DNA from: Citreimonas salinaria | GTDB taxonomy: Bacteria > Pseudomonadota > Alphaproteobacteria > Rhodobacterales > Rhodobacteraceae | DNA length: 64,000 nucleotides | Reading direction: 5' to 3' | Assembly (NCBI RefSeq): GCF_900107235.1 | Contig: NZ_FNPF01000008.1 | Coordinates: 1 to 64,000 of the forward strand | Shown here: one piece after another, positions 62,853 to 64,000 of the stretch | Layout: every line of letters begins with the position of its first letter | Numbering within the stretch: the first letter of the stretch is position 1 | Notes under the pieces: generated by a model | Databases searched by the model: none | Seen by the model: only the letters and a program-made list of their open reading frames with translations | What the model was told of the DNA's origin: nothing | Made by a program: the position numbers and the translations under genes

Positions 62853-64000
62853 TCAGCCCTGCGGCATGTCCAGCGTGATGGTCCTGCCGCGCTTCCGGTA
62901 GCGCAGCTCGGTCTCGCTGATGGCAAGGACTTGGCCGCCGTCCAGCCGGTCGCCCACCTTCACCTTCTCGTATTGTCCGTTCGGCAGCCGCACCAGTGCG
63001 CGCCGGGCCGAGGCGTCGCCGTAGATGCCGAACAGTGTCGTTCTGCTGAGATCGACGGCGTCGCGCACGGTCGCCGCGCGGGCGACCTCGGCCGTGGTGG
63101 GCAGGTCGGGCACGGTCTGGGGCCGGGGTGCGGCCTGCGCGGGGGCACTTTCGCGGACCGTGGCGACCACGTCGGCGAGCGTGCCCGGCCGGCGCACCGG
63201 CGCCAGCGATTGCGCCACCGCTTCGTCGGTGGCCGCCGGCGTGTCCGGTTCTGCCTGCGCTTGCGCCGATTCCGGGCGCAGCGCTGGGCGGAAATCCGCC
63301 AGTTCGTCGCGCGACAGGCCCTGCAGGGTCGCCCGTTCGCGCTGTTCGACCAGGTCGTCCGGGCGCGCGGCGGGACGAAGCCCGGCGCTCTGCGACGCGG
63401 GCGGGGCCGCGGCGTCGCTCTCGGTTCCGGTTTCAGTCTCGGGCGCGGGCGCGGGCAGAGCGGCCTCGCGCAGCGGCGGCACCGCCGGCGGCGACCCCGA
63501 GAAGACGCGGTGCCCGTGGGGCGTGAGCGCGCCATCCGGCGTGGCGGCGACCAGGCCGCGGTCGTCCAGCGTGAAGGTGACGCCCGCGGGCGGCGGCGGG
63601 GCGGGATCGGCCGGGGGTGCGTCCGGCGCGTAGCCGCGCGCGGGCGGCAGGGCGACGGCGTCGAACTGCCCGACATCCGGGTCGATCGAGGCGACGTAGA
63701 GATCCTCGACGCTGCCGGTCTCGGGGCGGGCGGGTTGTTCCGGGGCGCGCTGCCAGATGCCGGTGGCGGCATAGGTGGCGGCTGCCTCCTCCGGGGTCAG
63801 CGGAAGCGGGGGCGGTTCGAGGGCGGTGGTGTCCGGCGCGGCCGGGACATCGAGCAGCTCGTCATCCGGCTCGCGCGCGGCCACCTCGGTGTCGTCGCCT
63901 TGCGGCGCGGTTTGCGGAAGCGGCGCGGGCACCTGCCCGGTATCGAGGGGCGGCGGGTCCTGCGGCGTGTCGTCCTGGGATGGGGGGAGGCTGGCCACCG
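62853..64000 (-). CDS. proline-rich protein with a C-terminal pilus-assembly/GspC-like domain, truncated by the window edge
   Basis: The C-terminal 382 codons of a larger gene; the first in-window GTG (63998) is probably internal because the frame is open to the edge. A long Pro/Ala/Asp-rich, disordered region (about the first 300) with PPPLPLTPEEAAATYAATGIWQRAPE is followed by a conserved C-terminal domain: TTLFGIYGDASARRALVRLPNGQYEKVKVGDRLDGGQVLAISETELRYRKRGRTITLDMP. Such ends occur in pilus-assembly or secretion-type proteins of Rhodobacteraceae that are often misnamed. Function not known. Confidence 0.7.
   Translation of the reverse strand, partial: VASLPPSQDDTPQDPPPLDTGQVPAPLPQTAPQGDDTEVAAREPDDELLDVPAAPDTTALEPPPLPLTPEEAAATYAATGIWQRAPEQPARPETGSVEDLYVASIDPDVGQFDAVALPPARGYAPDAPPADPAPPPPAGVTFTLDDRGLVAATPDGALTPHGHRVFSGSPPAVPPLREAALPAPAPETETGTESDAAAPPASQSAGLRPAARPDDLVEQRERATLQGLSRDELADFRPALRPESAQAQAEPDTPAATDEAVAQSLAPVRRPGTLADVVATVRESAPAQAAPRPQTVPDLPTTAEVARAATVRDAVDLSRTTLFGIYGDASARRALVRLPNGQYEKVKVGDRLDGGQVLAISETELRYRKRGRTITLDMPQG

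Overview
The window is a high-GC (roughly two-thirds G+C by eye) alphaproteobacterial chromosome segment. Gene content and gene orders point to the Rhodobacteraceae/Roseobacter group: pstSCAB-phoU-phoB, a seven-gene Mrp Na+/H+ antiporter operon, an Anbu proteasome-like operon, the beta-hydroxyaspartate cycle cluster, hisB-hisH-hisA-hisF-hisE, and a type A RNase P RNA next to rpmG. The genus cannot be fixed from the sequence alone. No prophage, CRISPR array or complete insertion sequence is visible. The first ~600 bases are more AT-rich and carry IS-end-like sequence.

Layout. 1-618: gene-poor, possible IS remnants. 619-6772 (minus): the Pho operon pstS-pstC-pstA-pstB-phoU-phoB behind a recognisable Pho box. 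6841-7728: a LysR regulator. 8049-13823 (plus): mnhA-G, nearly all overlapping by ATGA. 13832-17747 (minus): ATP-grasp, alpha-E, transglutaminase and Anbu genes. 17829-24880: the beta-hydroxyaspartate cycle, with bhcA-B-C-D (minus), a downstream FAD amino-acid dehydrogenase whose ribosome site lies in a hairpin, and the divergent IclR regulator bhcR. 25001-26861: metF and divergent metR. 26858-31080 (minus): a ynjF-B-C-D-like transporter and phospholipid-synthase cluster. 31299-37908: ArsC-like protein, thrS, an alpha/beta hydrolase, a tandem SnoaL-like protein, rnpB, rpmG, an acetyltransferase and a BI-1 membrane protein. 38052-40763: a DUF1127 peptide, LysR, a small exported protein and an AlkB-type monooxygenase. 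40945-48605: ftsY, an EamA transporter, yciB, Lrp with a divergent basic-amino-acid decarboxylase, an orphan molybdenum hydroxylase large subunit, a candidate small RNA and a CoA-binding protein. 48684-52382 (minus): histidine genes interrupted by a plus-strand DUF2147 gene. 52473-52643: two tandem tRNA-Gly(GCC). Then an HPF-like factor, pyruvate carboxylase, an FMN 2-hydroxyacid dehydrogenase, a UvrD/PcrA helicase, Lrp with divergent hppD, and a truncated proline-rich protein at the right edge.

How the genes work together. The bhc genes turn two C2 units (glyoxylate and glycine) into oxaloacetate. Pyruvate carboxylase also feeds oxaloacetate, and metF/metR handle one-carbon and methionine metabolism. 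The Pho and Mrp operons suit a marine lifestyle (phosphate scarcity, sodium).

The most unusual points are: a 62-nt palindromic repeat sitting directly behind the stop codons of both pyc and the helicase gene; a codon-deviant, AT-rich patch with an apparent ~30-residue insertion inside the helicase; an RBS-sequestering hairpin behind bhcD; a family of GC-rich intergenic repeats; and a possible stand-alone sRNA ahead of the CoA-binding gene.
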